Counted from the first letter of the stretch, positions 52,778 to 62,543 are shown. The stretch is DNA of 64,000 bases from Clostridium_AD sp964467165 (GCA_964467165.1 CAYXOL010000010.1:42859-106858), one strand, 5' to 3'. A program made the numbers and translations. The notes: a model not told the origin generated them from the letters alone.

Positions 52778-54313
52778 TTATTTCCAAAAATCGGTATCCA
52801 AACCGATAGACTTTGACTCAAACTTAGCCTCACTGGATTCAGTTTCGTTGTAATTTTTTAATGCTTTTATTACAAGGCCAGACCCGATTAGTATAATGGG
52901 AACATTTACATAGACAACCATTATATTTACGAAATCGGATATATACCATAAGTTACCAAGTTCTAAGCCTGCAAGTACTGTTAGTGCGCCAAATGGGACA
53001 AAGAATAATGAACCAACTAAACGTATTCCCAAGATAAATTTTTTACTTCTAGAAATTAAATTCCCAGAGACCTCTGCAAATAATATTAAACCTACTAAAG
53101 TTGTAAATGCAAACAGTCCATAACATAGTGAAACAATAACTGTAGCTGCTCCATCTAAGGCGGTACCAGGTACTAAGTATTGGACTGATGATAGGTAAAC
53201 TGTAAGTTTAGACGCCTTTATACTCTCCCATGCAACCCCGGCGGTACCTGTCCAAACATGAGCCATAACAATAAGGAAACCGGTCATGGTACATATTACC
53301 ATTGTATCAAGAAAAACTCCTATAGATTGTACAAACCCCTGTTCTACAGGATGTCTATTCTCAGCTACTGCTGCTGCGATTGTGATTGTACCTTGACCAG
53401 CCTCATTAGACATTAGTCCTCTTTTAATTCCTTGAGCCAGTGCAACGCCAAAGGCACCGCCAAATACGGCGTTAGGCTTAAATGCTCCACCAAAAACTGA
53501 TGTAAAGAAAAATGGAATTTGATTTAAGTTAACTATTATTATTAAAAGAACTACTATTGTATAAATAACTGCCATAATGGGTACCAATACATCAGTAACA
53601 GCAGCTACTCTTCTAATGCCTCCTAGTACAGTAAGTGCAACGGAAATCACTAAGAATATGGCGATACCATAATAAACAGCGGATTGACGTCCAAAGGTTG
53701 TACCAGAAATAGTATCAGCTATTGAACCGAAGCTTGTAAATAAATGAAAGGTTTGTCCGGGGATAGAAAACAGTGCATACATTATGAAAATCACAGATAT
53801 TAAAACTCCTACCCAACGTTTATCACCTAAAAGCTTTTGCCCATAGAAAGGAAGTCCTCCTACATACTCATTATCCTTTTTCTCTTTAAAAATTTGTGCA
53901 AGGACTGCTTCAGCAAAGGCTGTAGACATTCCAAAGAAAGCCGAAACCCACATCCAAAATAATGCGCCCGGTCCACCAACAGATATAGCTCCCGTAACCC
54001 CCATGATATTACCAGGGCCCACTCGCATAGCAGAACTTAGTAAAAATGAAGCTAGGGGACTAATTCCAGTTTCTGACTTCTTGCTATTAACAAGAATTTT
54101 GATTCCTTTTTTAAACCCGGTAACTTGAACAAATCTAGTTCTAATAGTAAAATAAATTCCTGTTCCTACAAGTAAGATAATGGCAAAGGTGAACTTTCCT
54201 AAAATAGGGATGTTAGCATACCAGCTAAAGTTAGTTGGGAAATCCCAGAGAAAATCTGCAATGGGAACTATGAATTCAAAAAACTTATTTATTGCTTCGA
54301 AAAATACACTCAT
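52778..54313 (-). CDS. AGCS-family alanine/glycine-type sodium symporter
   Basis: 511 aa, about 11 membrane helices; VGGPGALFWMWVSAFFGMSTAFAE and SNEAGQGTITIAAA are AGCS motifs (shown in part). Last gene of the PatB operon, 67 bp after patB, driven from the -24/-12 promoter in front of patB. Probably brings in the amino acid used by PatB (cystathionine, cystine-related or cysteine derivatives); this is inferred. A 3' fragment of a closely related gene lies at 59762-60005. Confidence 0.92.
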   Translation of the reverse strand: MSVFFEAINKFFEFIVPIADFLWDFPTNFSWYANIPILGKFTFAIILLVGTGIYFTIRTRFVQVTGFKKGIKILVNSKKSETGISPLASFLLSSAMRVGPGNIMGVTGAISVGGPGALFWMWVSAFFGMSTAFAEAVLAQIFKEKKDNEYVGGLPFYGQKLLGDKRWVGVLISVIFIMYALFSIPGQTFHLFTSFGSIADTISGTTFGRQSAVYYGIAIFLVISVALTVLGGIRRVAAVTDVLVPIMAVIYTIVVLLIIIVNLNQIPFFFTSVFGGAFKPNAVFGGAFGVALAQGIKRGLMSNEAGQGTITIAAAVAENRHPVEQGFVQSIGVFLDTMVICTMTGFLIVMAHVWTGTAGVAWESIKASKLTVYLSSVQYLVPGTALDGAATVIVSLCYGLFAFTTLVGLILFAEVSGNLISRSKKFILGIRLVGSLFFVPFGALTVLAGLELGNLWYISDFVNIMVVYVNVPIILIGSGLVIKALKNYNETESSEAKFESKSIGLDTDFWK

Positions 54314-54380
54314 TTTTAATCCCCCTCTAATTATATTATAATAACATATTCTCCTTTACCTGTTATTATTCCTCTTGCAA

Positions 54381-55562
54381 CTAGAATAACTCCATGTTCA
54401 TCAGTGATTTCTGCAACCTTTTTAAACCATCTTCTAGCATAGATCTTGGACAGGCTATATTGAGTCTCATAAATCCATTACCACTCTCTCCAAACCAATG
54501 ACCACTATCTAGTGCGATTTTAGCCTTTTTGAAGAAAAGATCCTCTATACTTTTTGAGTCAAGGCCAAGGCCTCTACAGTCTAACCACATTAAATATGTT
54601 GCTTCCATTTTAAATGGAATAATCCCCTTGATATTTTCATTTATAAAATCAAAAACATAGTTCATATTCTCTTCCAGATAGTGTGTTAACTCATCAACAT
54701 AAGCTGCACCCTTTTCATAAACTGTCTGCGTTACTTCCATACTGAAGGCATTTGAACGATTTAAATCCAGCAAACCCAGCTCAATTTTATACTCATCCAT
54801 TAACTTACTATTTCGAATTATACAGTAGGCACTATGAAGTCCTGCAATATTGAAAGTTTTACTTGGAGCTGTGCATATAATAGTATTATCACTATATTTA
54901 TCTGGTAAATTCGCCATAGAAAAATGTTTATATCCACTGTATACCAAGTCAAAGTGAATTTCATCAGAAACTAGTAATACATGATTTTCTAGGCAAATAT
55001 ACGCAAGTTTATTTAGTTCATCCACAGTCCAGACCCTACCAACGGGGTTGTGTGGACTACAAAGAATCATCATTGTACACTCAGGATCCTTAGCTCTATT
55101 TTCCAAGTCTTCAAAGTCCATAAGATATTTACCGTCTTCAAACTTTAATGTATTGTCACTAACTATTCTTTTATTTCCTTCAATAATATTTTTAAAAGGA
55201 TAGTACACAGGAGATTGTATAATAATTTTATCATTAGCCTTTGTAAATTTACGTATCATTATATTTAATAAAAATACAACACCTGGTCCATATTCAATTT
55301 CTTCTCTTTTAACATCTACATTATGCCTAGTTTTTACCCACCCTATTATAGAATCGTAAAAATCAGGCATTCTTGTGGTGTATCCAAACACTCCATGTTC
55401 AGCTCTTTTAACTAAAGATTCAATCATAAAATCTGGACATTTAAAATCCATATCTGCAACCCAAAAAGGTATTAAATCATTACTTCCAAATTTTACATCC
55501 ATCTCCTCATACTTAACGGAACTAGTGTTTTTTCTATCTATTATTGTGTCAAAATTATACAT
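54381..55562 (-). CDS. PatB/MalY-type PLP C-S lyase
   Basis: 393 aa class I/II aminotransferase fold. The PLP Lys is in CTAPSKTFNIAGLHSAYCI (part), LCSPHNPVGRVW and VSDEIHFDLVYSGYKH are diagnostic for the MalY/PatB cystathionine beta-lyase group. Releases thiol, pyruvate and ammonia from cystathionine or cysteine conjugates. First gene of an operon with an AGCS symporter. A sigma54-type promoter lies 85-100 bp upstream, and a hairpin lies just before the RBS. ATG at 55562 after GGAGG. Confidence 0.9.
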   Translation of the reverse strand: MYNFDTIIDRKNTSSVKYEEMDVKFGSNDLIPFWVADMDFKCPDFMIESLVKRAEHGVFGYTTRMPDFYDSIIGWVKTRHNVDVKREEIEYGPGVVFLLNIMIRKFTKANDKIIIQSPVYYPFKNIIEGNKRIVSDNTLKFEDGKYLMDFEDLENRAKDPECTMMILCSPHNPVGRVWTVDELNKLAYICLENHVLLVSDEIHFDLVYSGYKHFSMANLPDKYSDNTIICTAPSKTFNIAGLHSAYCIIRNSKLMDEYKIELGLLDLNRSNAFSMEVTQTVYEKGAAYVDELTHYLEENMNYVFDFINENIKGIIPFKMEATYLMWLDCRGLGLDSKSIEDLFFKKAKIALDSGHWFGESGNGFMRLNIACPRSMLEDGLKRLQKSLMNMELF

Positions 55563-55575
55563 AAAACCTCCATTC

Positions 55576-55598
55576 CAGGTTGCTTATTTAGCAACCTG
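55576..55598 (-). promoter_or_regulatory. Hairpin in the patB leader next to the RBS
   Basis: CAGGTTGC / GCAACCTG perfect 8-bp stem with a 7-base loop, ending 7 bases before the GGAGG of patB on the minus strand. It may affect translation or be a protein-binding dyad. Confidence 0.4.
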
Positions 55599-55646
55599 TA
55601 TTATATATGTCACAGGATTAACGATTAACCCCTTGCCATTTGGATA

Positions 55647-55662
55647 AGCAACTATGATGCCA
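55647..55662 (-). promoter_or_regulatory. Sigma54 (-24/-12) promoter of the patB-AGCS operon
   Basis: On the minus strand TGGCATCATAGTTGCT, with TGGC and TTGC start 11 bases apart as required by RpoN. Inverted arms AACCCCTT (55627-55634) and AAGGGGTT (55671-55678) flank it symmetrically. A PrpR-like sigma54 activator gene lies about 240 bp away on the same strand. Confidence 0.85.
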
Positions 55663-55750
55663 AGTGTTCAAAGGGGTTCTTAAATCACTTAGTATGCTGT
55701 TTTTTTGTTTTCCATACTTTAAAGTGTTTAGAATTCTAGAAAAAGGTAGC

Positions 55751-55807
55751 AATGAATTAAAGGGGTTAATGGGTAATTAGATTACCCATTAACCCTTTTA
55801 ATTCATT
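55751..55807. terminator. 27-bp stem terminator of the PrpR-like gene
   Basis: 55751-55777 pairs with 55781-55807 around TAG with one G-U pair. It includes the stop codon of the activator gene. Ends AATGAATTAAA and TTTAATTCATT (part). Confidence 0.85.
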
Positions 55808-57848
55808 ATTGTAGTTCCATAAGCTGGATACCTTCTATAGTAATGGTACTTCCACCACGTCCAGTTTCTACATTAATATAATTATAATTCTTAAGATCAT
55901 TTAAAATTCTTCTAACGTCATACTCACTCAAATGCAAGTTATTATCAAAGGCCTTTTTAGATATACTCCGCCTTCCAAGTTTCACTTTATGCTTAAAGGC
56001 ATCATAAAAAAGTTTCAAAACGAAAGTTTCATTTTTATCCAAATTCGAAATGGTTTGGCATATATTTTTAAGGTTATTAGTTTTAGAATACTCCTTCATA
56101 TGGAATGGAAGATGTTCCAGTGTTATTAAATCTACCCCAATATTATCAAAGTATTCAACACAATTTCTTAGTTCGCGAATATTGCCATTCCAGTTATAAT
56201 TCTCAAAAAACTCTATAACCTGGTTTGAGATTTCAAAATGAAAATTATTTTGATTTTTAAAATATTCTAACAGTATACCGATATCGCTTGGTCGTTCTCT
56301 AAGAGATGGTATGTTGATAGGAAGAACATTTAATCTATAGTACAAGTCTTTTCTAAAAAGACCTGTTTCAACTTGCTGAAATAAATTCTTATTAGTGGCA
56401 GCAACAATCCTAACGTTGACGCTTATTACTTTATTTCCACCTACTCGCATTACTTGTTTTTCTTGAATTACTCTAAGTAGTCTCACCTGTAATTCAAGAG
56501 GCATCTCACCAATCTCGTCCAAAAATAGAGTTCCATTATGAGCTAGTTCAAATATTCCAGTCTTTCCGCCCTTTAAAGCCCCTGTGAAAGCACCACCTTC
56601 ATATCCAAATAATTCACTCTCAAGTAAGTTTGGTGAGAGTGCAGCGCAGTTAATAGCTACAAATTGTTTGCCTCTGATTGGGGATGCATTATGAATAGCT
56701 TGAGCAACCAGTTCCTTACCTGTACCACTCTCACCAGTTATCATTACCGCGGATTTAGAGTTTCCCATTCGAAGCACTAATTTTTTTACTTCTTCAATTG
56801 CTGTACTTTCACCTATAATATTATCCACAGTATATTTTGCCCTATGACCCTTATTTGCAAGCTGTAGTCTAAGCATATTTTGGGTGTTTTCTTGAGATTC
56901 AAAACTTTCAATTATTGCATAGGCACCGTCATGGGCTTCTATTTTTTTATTATCCCTTAGCTCAGATACCGGAAATATAGAGAGAGTTATATTATTTCCA
57001 TTTATATCAATTAGTTTGTTTAATATGGGCTTTTTAGTCTTAAAAAAATCCGCAAATCCAAGGGATGGTAATAATTCATTAACATTTTTACCTATATCTC
57101 CAATGCTTTTTCTAGTTATTTTTCTAGCATTTTCATTAAAGCTTTCTATTATACATTTTTCATTAACACCAATTACACCCTTTTCCATTATGGATAATAG
57201 GGTATTAAATTGATTTTTTAATGTTTTGGATCTGCTTATTAGGAATTCAACACCTTTATCATTTGAAACTATTCCATCAAAATAATCAGATACCCTCTTT
57301 TCAGTAAGTATGTCTTCTAATTTAAGGCTAATAGCAATATCCACAATGGTATTTTTATCTATTACCCTATGTCCCAAGTCCAATATTTTAGAAACACCAG
57401 CAGGAACGTGACACCTTTCTCCAGTAGTAATAGCAGTTTTTAAATTGGGTATTTCATTTATATTTGGGTACATTGGTATTAATTCATATTCATCAAATCC
57501 CAATTGATATAGGGTTGCAATAGTTTCGATACACATTTCAAAATTCTGATTTACAAGCATTGCATTCTTAGTAAGAGTGCTTTCTTTAAGCATGGTAAAT
57601 CCAATTTTAGAGAGAGTTAACTTTGAAATAATAACCTCAACGCCGTTATCTATGTGTTTTTTTAAGGCTTCATATTGAGAGTATGTACTTATAAGAATTG
57701 CGTCCACATTTTTTATAATCTCCACATTATTTGTTTCAAAGGAATACGTAACAATATCAATGTCGCCGTTAAACACTTTAGATAACTGATTTTTATATTC
57801 AAGTCCAACTTCTTTACTGGACGTTACAATTCCAAGTATCTTCCTCAT
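55806..57848 (-). CDS. PrpR-N / PAS / sigma54-dependent activator
   Basis: 680 aa from ATG at 57848 (GGAGG five bases before; the TTG at 57860 lies within the RBS). N-terminal PrpR-like sensor (about 1-190), PAS (about 205-315), AAA+ domain (about 335-570) with GESGTGKE, GAFTGA and GTLFLDEIGEMP, and a C-terminal winged HTH (about 600-680) instead of the usual Fis helix. Likely activates the neighbouring patB-AGCS operon from its -24/-12 promoter. The effector is unknown; PrpR-type sensors often bind small organic acids or CoA-related products. Confidence 0.92.
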   Translation of the reverse strand: MRKILGIVTSSKEVGLEYKNQLSKVFNGDIDIVTYSFETNNVEIIKNVDAILISTYSQYEALKKHIDNGVEVIISKLTLSKIGFTMLKESTLTKNAMLVNQNFEMCIETIATLYQLGFDEYELIPMYPNINEIPNLKTAITTGERCHVPAGVSKILDLGHRVIDKNTIVDIAISLKLEDILTEKRVSDYFDGIVSNDKGVEFLISRSKTLKNQFNTLLSIMEKGVIGVNEKCIIESFNENARKITRKSIGDIGKNVNELLPSLGFADFFKTKKPILNKLIDINGNNITLSIFPVSELRDNKKIEAHDGAYAIIESFESQENTQNMLRLQLANKGHRAKYTVDNIIGESTAIEEVKKLVLRMGNSKSAVMITGESGTGKELVAQAIHNASPIRGKQFVAINCAALSPNLLESELFGYEGGAFTGALKGGKTGIFELAHNGTLFLDEIGEMPLELQVRLLRVIQEKQVMRVGGNKVISVNVRIVAATNKNLFQQVETGLFRKDLYYRLNVLPINIPSLRERPSDIGILLEYFKNQNNFHFEISNQVIEFFENYNWNGNIRELRNCVEYFDNIGVDLITLEHLPFHMKEYSKTNNLKNICQTISNLDKNETFVLKLFYDAFKHKVKLGRRSISKKAFDNNLHLSEYDVRRILNDLKNYNYINVETGRGGSTITIEGIQLMELQ

Positions 57849-57913
57849 AGGTACCTCCAAAATTAATTAGGATATTGAATTATGTAATTCTGATTTTTGA
57901 TTATATTTAATTT

Positions 57914-58534
57914 TTAATAAATTGTTTGAATTATTAATTCCTCTAATGGTAATCTTGGCCTTTGTGATGGGCTTTGGTCTGGGTACCCTATAGGTAACAA
58001 TGCTACTACATCATATTTTTCATCAAGTTCAAGAATTTCCTTTGCTTTTTTGCTGTTAAACATCATTATCCAACAACTTCCAAGCCCTAAGTCTACAGCT
58101 CTCAAAGCAATGTGTTCTATTGCTATTGCTGCATTTAAAGACAAATATGATTTTAGGCTTTCTTCATTCATTTGTTTTTTTCTTTTTTCTAAAGCATTCG
58201 AATCTGTACTCATGTTAGTAAGTGGTGTATCTATAAAAGCATTTGAATCTATTAATTCCTTTGTTCGAGCATCTACTGTATTTAAAACTTCTTTGTCTAT
58301 ACAACACACTATAATTAATGGTGCCCTTGTTACAAAGGGTAATGGAGTACACTGCGAAAGTTTTGATCTAGTTTCCAGACTTTTAATTATAATGTAACGT
58401 GTAGCCTGCAAGTTGCTCCCTGAGGGTGCAAGTCGTCCAGCTTCAATGAGCTCTGTTATATATTCATCAGGAATAGGATCAGTCTTAAATTTTCGTATAC
58501 TTCTTCTGGATTTTAGTGTTTCAACGAATTCCAT
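57914..58534 (-). CDS. Nitroreductase-family flavoprotein
   Basis: 206 aa from ATG at 58534 (AGGGGG upstream); a longer frame to 58564 has no RBS. SRRSIRKFK at the N-terminus (FMN phosphate site), GRLAPSGSNLQATRY and the AVDLGLGSCWIMMF segment are typical of the family; a C-terminal LLPIGYPDQSPSQRPR closes the FMN site. NAD(P)H-dependent reductase of unknown substrate. It is 65 bp upstream of the activator gene, on the same strand. Confidence 0.9.
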   Translation of the reverse strand: MEFVETLKSRRSIRKFKTDPIPDEYITELIEAGRLAPSGSNLQATRYIIIKSLETRSKLSQCTPLPFVTRAPLIIVCCIDKEVLNTVDARTKELIDSNAFIDTPLTNMSTDSNALEKRKKQMNEESLKSYLSLNAAIAIEHIALRAVDLGLGSCWIMMFNSKKAKEILELDEKYDVVALLPIGYPDQSPSQRPRLPLEELIIQTIY

Positions 58535-58658
58535 TAATAAAACCCCCTTATGTAATTTTTTCACAGTTTGTATTACAAATTATTCTATATATAACATTAT
58601 AGCAAATGATTATTGTGATTTCATAACTAAATATAATTTTTGTTTAAAATAAATGAAA

Positions 58659-58689
58659 AGCTCCTATGATCTTTATTATCATAGGAGCT
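58659..58689 (-). terminator. Terminator of the D-cysteine desulfhydrase gene
   Basis: AGCTCCTATGAT / ATCATAGGAGCT, perfect 12-bp stem with 7-base loop; TTTT follows on the minus strand. Confidence 0.88.
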
Positions 58690-58699
58690 AATCCAATAT

Positions 58700-59701
58700 T
58701 TAGTTGTTGCTATCAAATTTGAATAAATCCTTTTGAGGGAACAATCCAAATAGCCCACCAGTATGAATAAATAGTATATTTTTAAAGTCATTGAATCTGC
58801 CTTTTTTCAGTTCCTCTGTAAGGCCGTACATTGCCTTGCCTGTATACACGGGGTCAAGTATAATCCCCTGAAGCTTTGCAAATTCATTTATAAAATTAAG
58901 TTCAACTGGAGTGCTTAGGGCGTACCCGCGACCGACATATCCATCGAGTATATTTATTTCACTCTTATCAAACTCAAGGTTCACATCTAAATATTTGTTG
59001 CAATCTATAAGTATTTCATGAATTGCATTTATAAAATGATTGGCGTCGTCACATACATTTATTCCGTATATTTCTGATGTACTATTTAATAGTTTACTGC
59101 CAAGTAGTAATCCGGCATGTGTACCACCTGAGCCTACTGCCATAAAAATTCCATCAAAATGAATACCCATCTCTTTTTCCTGAACTAAGATCTCCTGCAT
59201 AGCATTAAAGTATCCAAAGCTGCCTATTCCATTTGAAGCTCCCTCAGGTATAATGTAAGGTTTAAATCCTTTAAGCTCCATTTCGGCCTTTAACTCTTCC
59301 ATTATTTCCAGTCTTCTATTTTTGTAAGCATCAGGTGTAACGAATCTTATATCAGCACCTAAAAGTTTATTTATGAACAAATTACCATCTATCTCAGTAT
59401 CTTCCGTGCCTCTTAAAATAAGCCCGGATTTCATCCCTAATTTAACTCCTGCGGCTACGGTTGCTCTTGCATGATTTGATTGAGTTCCTCCGCAAGTTAT
59501 TAAATAGTCACATCCCATATCAAGGGCTTCCTTAATTGAAAATTCTAGTTTTCTTATTTTATTTCCTGATAGTTCAGTTCCTGTATAATCATCTCTTTTT
59601 ATATAAATATCAGGTCCTCCTATGAGCTTTGATAATCTATCAAGCTTTTCGATTTTAGTTGGAAGATTTGCTAAATTAATTTTATCAGGTATTTTAATCA
59701 T
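58700..59701 (-). CDS. dcyD: D-cysteine desulfhydrase (ACC deaminase family)
   Basis: 333 aa PLP fold-type II enzyme. The PLP Lys is in SGNKIRKLEF (about residue 48); TCGGTQSNHARATVAAG carries the catalytic Ser; VGSGGTHAGLLLG is the phosphate loop. Converts D-cysteine (or related D-amino acids) to pyruvate, H2S and ammonia. ACC deaminase itself has different contacts, but the two are hard to tell apart by eye. ATG at 59701 after AAAGGGAG. Directly upstream on the same strand lies the 3' end of an AGCS symporter gene, so the pair was once a transport-lyase operon. Confidence 0.88.
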   Translation of the reverse strand: MIKIPDKINLANLPTKIEKLDRLSKLIGGPDIYIKRDDYTGTELSGNKIRKLEFSIKEALDMGCDYLITCGGTQSNHARATVAAGVKLGMKSGLILRGTEDTEIDGNLFINKLLGADIRFVTPDAYKNRRLEIMEELKAEMELKGFKPYIIPEGASNGIGSFGYFNAMQEILVQEKEMGIHFDGIFMAVGSGGTHAGLLLGSKLLNSTSEIYGINVCDDANHFINAIHEILIDCNKYLDVNLEFDKSEINILDGYVGRGYALSTPVELNFINEFAKLQGIILDPVYTGKAMYGLTEELKKGRFNDFKNILFIHTGGLFGLFPQKDLFKFDSNN

Positions 59702-59761
59702 AATTTTGACTCTCCCTTTCTTTTTAAGATTTATTTTTCTTATTTATAATGGGGGGCATGC

Positions 59762-60005
59762 TTATTTCCAAACTTCACTATCGACACCTATAGATTTTGA
59801 ATCAAAGTTAGCTTGGCTGGCTTCAGTTTCATTGTAATTTTTTAATGAGTGGATTACAAGCCCAGATCCAATTAATAAAATGTGAACATTAACATAAACC
59901 ACCATTATATTTACAAAATCTGATATATGACACTGGTTTCCAAGTTCTAAACCTCAAGAACTGTTAGCGTACCAAATAGAACAAAAAATAATACACCAAA
60001 CCATT
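59762..60005 (-). pseudogene. 3' remnant of an AGCS symporter gene
   Basis: Minus strand. The sequence ending at the TAA (59762-59764) closely follows the last ~230 bp of the intact AGCS gene at 52778. The relic C-terminus reads LKNYNETEASQANFDSKS then IGVDSEVWK, against LKNYNETESSEAKFESKS and IGLDTDFWK. A one-base deletion near 59958 (AACCTCAAG against AGCCTGCAAG) shifts the frame, and similarity ends near 60005. The rest of the gene is missing, replaced by the surface-protein pseudogene. Confidence 0.88.
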
Positions 60006-60089
60006 AAAGAAACTAATCAATAATCAGAATAGAAATAATGGGTACGAAACAAAAACTTTTGAAGTGAAAGCAAAGATAGATATACGTTT

Positions 60090-62173
60090 ATGCAAAAATA
60101 TAGTAGTATAAAAAGATACTTATTTTTACTAATGTTTTCGCTTCTTCAAAATACACAAGATTGGCAGGGGTAGATAGATATGAGACATCATCTGAAATAG
60201 CTTTAAATGGCTGGACTCAATGTGACTATGCAGTTTTAGCTTCGGGAGAAGATTATCCTGATGCTTTATGTGCTGCACCATTAGCTGGAAAATACAAAGC
60301 ACCAATATTACTGACAGAGAAAGATTCAATACCGGAGACTACATTAAGTACAATAAAACAATTACAAGTAAAAAATATATTTATAATTGGGGGTACTGGA
60401 GTTATTTCAAACACAGTTGAAGATCAATTGAAATTACTTGGAATTTCAATTACTAGATTGTTTGGACAAAATAGGTATGAAACTGATATTGCGGTAGCTA
60501 AGCAGTTACAGATTATATAGTTAGTCAAAGTATAGCTAAGACCTATGTAATTGGAAGGGAACTTCGATAACCGATGAAACTGGATTACCCAATGTGACAG
60601 AAATAAACGGAGCAGATAGGTATGCAAGAAATATTGCCATTGTAAGTGCATTTAAAGATAGCTTAGATTTTAGTACAATCTATCTTGCAACAGGTGAAAA
60701 TTTTGCAGATGCGTTAAGTGGCTCAGTGTTAGCAGGAATTAATGGAAATCCGCTAATATTAGTTGGGAGTGATATTACCAACGAAGAGAATTTGTTACAA
60801 CTAGTTGCGCCTAATGCAACTATAAAAGTACTTGGAGGTATAGGATCAGTTCCGGATGATACTGTGATTGGTATTGATAATCCTATTACTCCGATAACTG
60901 TTGATCCGATTTCACCTATACCAACTAACGTTGAAGCTACAATAGGTAGTAACGGTGTGGTGAATATCACATGGTATCCCATAGATAATGTAAATTCTTA
61001 TAAAGTATACTATAGCATTGATAATGTGTCTTACACATCCACAGATAATTTACGCGTATATGAAAACTTTATACACATAGACTTAGACGATATTTCTGCA
61101 TTATCAAAAATTATAGATAAGCCTATATACTTCAAGGTTACTTCAATACTAAGTGGTAAAGAGTCTGCGTTTAGTTCGTACACTTCGGTTATACCAGCGG
61201 TAATTTCAACTATACCGACTGGAGTAAGAGCCTCCTGGGGAGGTGACGATATAGTTAATCTTGGCTGGAATCTGGTTGGTACTAAAAATTCTTATAACGT
61301 ATACTATAGCACTGATAATGTGACCTATACCAATACTGGTAATACAAATGGGAGTGGAATGTTCCTACACTTAAACTATATTCCAAAATTGTCAGGAATT
61401 AAAAATAAAATTATATATTTCAAAGTTACTTCAGTATTGAATGGTATAGAGTCTGTGTTTAGCTCGTGTAGTGCAGTATTTATTGGTAAAATTACAGTAG
61501 ATACTTCAGATTTAAATGTATCTCAAATTGATTTTATTTCAACTCAATTGACAAAAACTGGAGATGCTACAGCTACATTAAATACAAAATATTAAATAAA
61601 GCTGGTGTAGATATTACTAAAGCAATTCCATATTCACAGCTATATGCAGTTGCATCTGTAAGTTCATCAATAAACTTGGAGGGGTTAACTGGAACAGGTA
61701 CTATAATATTCAAATCTTCTTCTGATATTGATAAATCAATTATTATTAAAATAGTTGATACGGTAAGTGGTATAACAAAAAATTCAATTGGTGAACATAC
61801 TGCAGCTAAAAAAATTGTTAAGATTACTATAAAATCTACTAAGCTAGGTTATGCTAATAATTCAGCGTATGCAATGTATGAAGTATACGATCAAAATGGA
61901 AATGATATTACAAATGATGCCATATCAAGCAATTTAACATTCCAAAGTTCAGGTGGAACTGTAACAGGTAAACATGGATTGCTTACACTAACAGGTGTAG
62001 ATTTTGCACAGTCAGGGATATCAATTTTCACAGTTCCAACTACTGGAGTTTCTTATAGCGTCGCAGAGCGAGGAACATTCGAAATAACTGTAACAGATCC
62101 AGCTACTAAGATTTCAACAAGTGCCAAATTGATAGTTATTGATGCTGGCAGTGAAACGGAGATTGTAAAATAA
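60090..62173 (+). pseudogene. Broken cell-wall-binding repeat 2 surface protein with FN3-like repeats
   Basis: From ATG at 60090 a signal-like start (MQKYSSIKRYLFLLMFSLL) runs to a stop; the frame shifts into CWB2 repeats at 60161 (AGVDRYETSSEIALNG, LASGEDYPDALCAAPLAGK). There are at least two shifts around 60510-60580, then another CWB2 repeat (INGADRYARNIAIVSAF). Two tandem FN3-like units of about 85 residues follow (TNVEATI... and TGVRASW..., each with a YKVYYS/YNVYYS core). A further shift near 61594 leads to an Ig-like tail (to 62173). Intact versions anchor adhesins or peptidases to clostridial cell wall polymers. Several independent lesions make a pseudogene more likely than sequencing error, though the last lesion is a single base. 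Confidence 0.8.
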
Positions 62174-62356
62174 CAGCAATAATCGTTTTAAAAGAAATAC
62201 ATGTAGGTTGTATAAGAGGATATGGTTTTGAAAATAGTGATAGTAATAAACTTATTTAATGAAAACCTAAGTAATGAATTGATAATTTAATTATTAAGAC
62301 AGAATGTTCTATTTAGATTTAAATAATATTAGATATTAAGCTTATGAACAAGCGAG
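62174..62356. other. AT-rich spacer
   Basis: No open frame, hairpin or promoter that I can support. Confidence 0.4.
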
Positions 62357-62518
62357 ATGATTTATGGAGGTAATGATTGGCTTAAAGTTTTGTATGATCG
62401 TTTGCATGTTAATTTATTAAAAGAAGGTGGGTTGACTCCCAAATCAATTATGGAAATCGGCAGTATCCAGTCTATGAAACAACTTGCAATTAGTGGTTTA
62501 GGAATCATACCCTTTTAA
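62357..62518 (+). pseudogene. LysR regulator C-terminal fragment
   Basis: A 53-codon frame ending at 62518. The stretch SIMEIGSIQSMKQLAISGLG matches the effector-domain strand-helix of LysR proteins (usually 'EFGSIEAIKQLV..GLGI.LLP'). There is no HTH upstream and the frame stops right after the expected IIP. Hence a decayed remnant. An RBS-like GGAGG lies inside, not before, its first ATG. Confidence 0.65.
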
Positions 62519-62543
62519 TTATACTGTAGTCTGCCTTATTGTT

